Positions 60,497-64,000 of a stretch of DNA of 64,000 nt are shown here, one piece after another; positions within the stretch are counted from its first letter, which is position 1; the number at the start of each line of letters is the position of its first letter. Where the stretch lies: contig MGMF01000004.1 of NCBI GenBank assembly GCA_001796335.1, forward strand, positions 1 to 64,000, given 5' to 3'. The notes beneath the pieces are model-generated. The model did no database searches and had not been told where the DNA came from. It saw nothing but the letters and a program-made list of their open reading frames with translations. A program made the translations under genes and the position numbers. The DNA comes from Chloroflexi bacterium GWB2_49_20 (GTDB lineage Bacteria > Chloroflexota > Anaerolineae > Anaerolineales > Villigracilaceae).

Positions 60497-62212
60497 CTAG
60501 CCTTTGCCGCCCGGCTGTGCGGGGACAGGCTCAGGTTTAAGACCCGGTTCAACCTGGATGGGTTGGTTGTTGACCGGTGTACCGCTGTCCAGACCAAACA
60601 ACCCGAGAATGAAACGCCAGGCCTTCTGCCAGAAGGTTTCGGGCTGCTCGATTGGGAGGCCTCCATTGAAATCCGGGTTGGATGGGTCAATGGATGGATC
60701 GATCTGCATCTCAATAACATTAAGTACCAGGGTTTTGGTGATGGTGCGGGCCTGGTTGAAGTCGTCGGTATAGTCAATGCTGACCAGCACCTCGGCCTGC
60801 CCGGCCATCTCGGGGGTGAGCATGACATCCAGGGTGAAGTACCCGCCAGTGTCCAGTGCGCCAACAAAGGTTTGCCCGTTTTCCACCATCCCGGCGCTGG
60901 AGGTGACCGTCATGTTGCCAAGGATGGTGGAATTGCGTCCCAGGTTGATGACCTGGAGCGGCAGGAGGTTGGACTGGAAAGTGGTTAGATCGGAGACCGG
61001 CTGGTAGAAACTGACGTCAATATTTGGCAGGCTGTAAACCAGCAGCGTGATGACCTGCTCGTCATTGACCTGCATACCGTGGGAATCCATGTACGAGAAG
61101 GTTACCTTCATCGGGTAGGCGCCCGGAGTGGTGTTGACATTAACGATCAACTGTTGCGTGGCAACCAGGCTGGATTGAGCCGGGATGTCACCCAGAGACT
61201 GGACATTGGAGGTGCCCACGGGGGCAAAGTTGGTGAAATCTCCGCTGCTGCCAGAAACACCTCCGGGGCCAGGGGTGCCTTCTCCACCCGAGGAGGCGGA
61301 ACCTCCGCCGACGATCATGGTGACCGACTTGGCGGGCAGATCACCCTTGTTCTGGATGGAGAGCTCCAGATTGAATTGCAAACCCGGTTCCAGTTGGAGC
61401 AGATCGGTCTTATATTCGCTGATGATCAACTGGGAGAGGTGCACCCCGGTGGGTGTGGCAGTGGCAGCTGCAACACCGGTGTAGGTGTTGTAGACACCCA
61501 GATTGAGAGTGAAATTTTCAGTATAAGGTATGCCATTCTCGTCGTAATAGCTGACATTCATCTCAAGGGCAGTCATGGTCTCCCCCCAGAAGGGATTTGC
61601 GGCGGTCATGGTCTGGGCGATATCGACAGCCGATCCATTGTTCAGGGTACCCACCGAAATGACACCGCCGTTGCCCAGCATCAATAATGCGGAGGGGACA
61701 AAGTTGACCTGGATGCCATTCGCGCGTACTCCACCTGAATTTTCCAGGCGCACTGTCAGGGTGAATTCCTGTCCATAACGGATGCCGCCGCTGGCATTGG
61801 TGGAATAAGCTCCCACCGACACCTGGGGACGGGCGAATGGCTGCTGGGTGGAGGTTGGTTCCGGATTGGGCGCTTCCACGGTCAATCCCGCTTCGATGAG
61901 GAATTCGCTTTGATCCGGTTTGACCACCTTCACGTTGTAGATACCCGGGGCAAAGCCTGACGGAATGATGGCGGTCAGGGATGTTTCCCCGATAAAATTG
62001 GTTGTGACCGCGGTCTCGCCCACATAGACCTTCGCCCCTTCTACAAAGTCCGATCCGGTGATGGTGATGTAAGTGGCTTGACTATTGTACACAAGATTCG
62101 GCTCGATGGTAGCAATGGAGAGGGCAGCCTGTACCGGGATGGGCTGTGCCAGGCCAAATAACAGGGTGAACAGGAAAAGTGTACTGAAGATGATTTTTAG
62201 TTTTGATGACAT
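60497..62212 (-). CDS. Exported protein with TIG/IPT and CARDB-like repeats
   Basis: 571 residues. The signal peptide ends at VQAALS. An IPT/TIG domain (about 33-110: ATIEPNLVYNSQATYITITG, then GFAPGIYNVKVVKPDQ) is followed by three or four CARDB/NEW3-like beta-sandwich repeats with LENSGGVRANGIQVNF, IQNKGDLPAKSVTMIV and INLGRNSTILGNMTV. A hydrophobic segment near 540 (FWQKAWRFILGLFGL) may anchor it. It sits between the ATPase and permease genes, so it is probably an extracellular partner of that transporter. Confidence 0.75.
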   Translation of the reverse strand: MSSKLKIIFSTLFLFTLLFGLAQPIPVQAALSIATIEPNLVYNSQATYITITGSDFVEGAKVYVGETAVTTNFIGETSLTAIIPSGFAPGIYNVKVVKPDQSEFLIEAGLTVEAPNPEPTSTQQPFARPQVSVGAYSTNASGGIRYGQEFTLTVRLENSGGVRANGIQVNFVPSALLMLGNGGVISVGTLNNGSAVDIAQTMTAANPFWGETMTALEMNVSYYDENGIPYTENFTLNLGVYNTYTGVAAATATPTGVHLSQLIISEYKTDLLQLEPGLQFNLELSIQNKGDLPAKSVTMIVGGGSASSGGEGTPGPGGVSGSSGDFTNFAPVGTSNVQSLGDIPAQSSLVATQQLIVNVNTTPGAYPMKVTFSYMDSHGMQVNDEQVITLLVYSLPNIDVSFYQPVSDLTTFQSNLLPLQVINLGRNSTILGNMTVTSSAGMVENGQTFVGALDTGGYFTLDVMLTPEMAGQAEVLVSIDYTDDFNQARTITKTLVLNVIEMQIDPSIDPSNPDFNGGLPIEQPETFWQKAWRFILGLFGLDSGTPVNNQPIQVEPGLKPEPVPAQPGGKG

Positions 62213-62228
62213 ATGAGCTCCAGAAAAG

Positions 62229-62936
62229 TCACTTCAGACCGGCAGCGGCCCGGTAGGCGGACTCACTGACTGTCACGCCATCCAGTAGAAAGATGCACTG
62301 GGTGGCAAAGGGGACCATGCGCGGGTCGTGGGTGACCACCAGGATGGTACGACCGGCGTGGTGCAATTCGGACAATAATTGCATGATGCTGATCCCGCTG
62401 GTTGAGTCCAGGTTGCCGGTGGGCTCATCCGCCAGGATAAGCGCAGGATCATTGACCAGGGAACGGGCAATAGCCACGCGCTGCTGCTGTCCGCCGGATA
62501 ATTCGCCAGGGCGGTGCAGGGCGCGGTCGGCCAGGTGGACGCTTTCCAGGGCTGCCTGGGCGCGCAAAGTGCGTTCCTTGCCGGGCAGTCCGGCAAACTG
62601 CATCGGGAAGGCCACATTCTCAGCTGCGCTCATGCTCTGCACCAGGTTGAAGGATTGAAAGATGAAACCGACCATCCGTCGGCGGAAGGCTGCCAGTTGG
62701 TTCTCATCCATTTCGTCCAGGCGCTGATCGTTAAACTCGATCTGCCCGCTGGTTGGGCGGTCGAGGCCTCCCACCAGATAGAGCAGTGTACTTTTTCCCG
62801 AGCCGGAGGGACCCATCACCACGCTGAAACTGCCGCGTGGAATGTCGAGGTCCAATCCATCCAGGGCGCGCACCAGAGTGCCACCCATCAGGTAGTGTTT
62901 TTTCAAGCCTCGAATGCGGATGAATGTGTCTTCCAT
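62229..62936 (-). CDS. ABC transporter ATP-binding protein (LolD/MacB type)
   Basis: 235 residues. Walker A GPSGSGKST, Q-loop GFIFQSFNLVQSMSAAENVAFP, signature [16 protein letters not shown], Walker B LILADEPTGNLDS, H-switch VTHDP. The NLDS and FNLVQ features place it in the MacB/LolD clade, which works with FtsX-fold permeases such as the 59119 product. Confidence 0.9.
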   Translation of the reverse strand: MEDTFIRIRGLKKHYLMGGTLVRALDGLDLDIPRGSFSVVMGPSGSGKSTLLYLVGGLDRPTSGQIEFNDQRLDEMDENQLAAFRRRMVGFIFQSFNLVQSMSAAENVAFPMQFAGLPGKERTLRAQAALESVHLADRALHRPGELSGGQQQRVAIARSLVNDPALILADEPTGNLDSTSGISIMQLLSELHHAGRTILVVTHDPRMVPFATQCIFLLDGVTVSESAYRAAAGLK

Positions 62937-62954
62937 TGCATCAAAGGTAAGGGA

Positions 62955-63731
62955 TTAGAAGAAAAAAGGCTGGGAGATCACGCTGCCATTCAGGCCGGAA
63001 AAGAGCATGCTCATGCCAGCCTGGGCCAGCAGCGAGACCAGCAGTACCACCAGCACGGCCAGCCAGGTCTTGGATTTGGACAGGCTGTCGAGAAGGTACA
63101 GGCCGATCACTAATAAAAGGATGTGCCAGACAAGGAACAGGTCGGCGTGTTTCAGCAGGTTGCCCAGGAAACCAGCCGCTCCCTGGGTGCTGGTAACAAA
63201 GCCTGACAGGCCGGGGCTGATAATTTCATGTTTTACGAACAGCATGTAGACCACTTTGAGCAGGTCACGAATGGCGAAGGGCAGGCTGGACCAGGCCACC
63301 ACGTTCAGGGTGGAAGCCTGTGAGCCGCGTCCGCCCAGCAGAGTGGAGAACAGGTGCAGCAGACCGCTCAAGATCGGCCAACCCAGCCACAATCCTGCCA
63401 GCCCGGTGACGGCCGGGATGATGTATAAGAAGGCGGGTCCCTGGGTGGCCTGGATGCCCTGCATGTAGTTGTTCTGCATATCGGGTGACCACCACTCCCA
63501 ATCGGGGGGCAGGGTCAACTCACCCATAGCGGCAGCCCGGGCGCGCAGGAATCCGGTCAGGATGACACGCAGCAGCAGGCCGAGGCTGAGCAGCAGCATG
63601 GGCAGCAGCCAGGCCGGGCGCCCCTCGGCGGACATCTGCTCGAAGACCTGGCGGGGATGAAGGAGAAATGAGAACAGGCGTTTGATATCAAGACGTTTAA
63701 CTTTCTGAGATGGAAGTGCGGCTTCGCTCAT
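62955..63731 (-). CDS. YIP1-family membrane protein
   Basis: 258 residues from the ATG at 63731 (AGGTGAACCTT just upstream); the frame is open to 63845. The N-terminal cytoplasmic segment has RLFSFLLHPRQVFEQMSAEG, a Yip1 hallmark. Five TM segments follow, with a SQASTLNVVAWSSLPFAIRDLLKVVY loop in the centre. It is the first gene of the four-gene minus-strand module. Function in bacteria is unknown. Confidence 0.8.
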   Translation of the reverse strand: MSEAALPSQKVKRLDIKRLFSFLLHPRQVFEQMSAEGRPAWLLPMLLLSLGLLLRVILTGFLRARAAAMGELTLPPDWEWWSPDMQNNYMQGIQATQGPAFLYIIPAVTGLAGLWLGWPILSGLLHLFSTLLGGRGSQASTLNVVAWSSLPFAIRDLLKVVYMLFVKHEIISPGLSGFVTSTQGAAGFLGNLLKHADLFLVWHILLLVIGLYLLDSLSKSKTWLAVLVVLLVSLLAQAGMSMLFSGLNGSVISQPFFF

Positions 63732-63914
63732 AAGGTTCACCTGGGGTTGGAGGTTGGCAGCCTCTGTAAATTGTGGCAGATCTGGAAAATATATGTTTAT
63801 AGACGCCGGGAAATAAGGTTTTGTTCCCGGGTTTGATTTTATCACCCGCCTGTTTAGGTGGGTAGAGGCAAAGACAGGGCATGGAATTAAAAATAGTCAG
63901 AGGTCACAAAACTT

Positions 63915-63953
63915 AAAGACCTGACAGGTTTCAGAAAAACCTGTCAGGTCTTT
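63915..63953. terminator. Long perfect hairpin (17-bp arms), terminator or repeat
   Basis: Arms AAAGACCTGACAGGTTT (63915-63931) and its complement (63937-63953) around CAGAA, with T residues after the second arm. It reads equally well on both strands. It lies upstream of the Yip1 module and may end a gene that runs in from the right, or be a dispersed palindromic repeat. Confidence 0.7.
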
Positions 63954-64000
63954 TATGAATATGAAAATATTTTACCCATGCCGGGACATGAAGCGTTCCA

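Overview
The window looks like a chromosomal contig from an anaerobic Chloroflexota, most likely class Anaerolineae. The evidence is indirect. GC is in the mid-50s by eye, lipoproteins carry Thr/Pro-rich linkers after a short lipobox, and there is a GDSL-free heparinase II/III plus bi-domain MDR/Gfo-Idh-MocA oxidoreductase glycan locus. There is also an oxygen-sensitive glycyl radical enzyme, and lipoproteins with DUF4367-like or beta-propeller folds. No rRNA, tRNA or CRISPR was seen.

Layout. 1-610: hairpin-rich DNA, possibly including the tail of a gene that enters from the left. 623-7210: a tightly coupled glycan operon (acyltransferase, two GT4 glycosyltransferases, NTF2-like protein, FkbM methyltransferase, two multi-pass membrane proteins, one PIG-V-like). 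7354-8076: a membrane protein whose promoter is overlain by an 18-bp palindrome. 8392-15250: a second glycan locus (bi-domain oxidoreductase, heparinase II/III protein, GT4, Nudix) interrupted by an AT-rich orphan DNA methyltransferase. 15453-22592: a small Cys-containing protein, a glycyl radical activase and a glycyl radical enzyme whose visible active-site residues match trans-4-hydroxy-L-proline dehydratase (HypD), with two exported proteins on the opposite strand between them. 22666-24738: a lipoprotein and a MalY/PatB-type PLP lyase. 24840-27101: a strongly AT-rich two-gene module of unknown function; its larger protein begins with a PD-(D/E)XK nuclease-like domain. It is followed by a decayed REP-associated transposase between two REP-like palindromes.

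27463-40218 is a phosphate regulon with two full pst transporters. pstB lies divergent from pstS-pstC-pstA-pstB(variant)-phoB-phoR; then a 40-residue membrane protein and surE; then pstS-arsC-pstC-pstA-pstB-phoU. Two matching arrays of four 11-bp units (core GTTAAAC) precede the small-ORF/surE and second pstS genes and are proposed PhoB operators.

40440-44839: an exported Gly/Met-rich protein, a structured repeat, a rhodanese remnant and the nadC-nadA-nadB operon on the minus strand. 44840-46476: structured non-coding DNA and a lipoprotein. 46703-52481: a MarR regulator with a heterodimeric ABC exporter, guanylate kinase and a rhomboid protease. 52580-58676: a DUF116 protein, an ECF sigma factor with a putative DUF4367-type anti-sigma partner, and two beta-propeller-like lipoproteins, one interrupted by an in-frame stop. 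58885-63731: a broken PLDc_N-like small membrane gene and a four-gene minus-strand module (Yip1-like, ABC ATPase, TIG/CARDB-like exported protein, MacB/FtsX permease).

The strongest candidates for something undescribed are the AT-rich nuclease-like module, the covarying hairpin family at both 0.2-0.6 kb and 45.4 kb, and the extra PstB that lacks its Q-loop glutamine.
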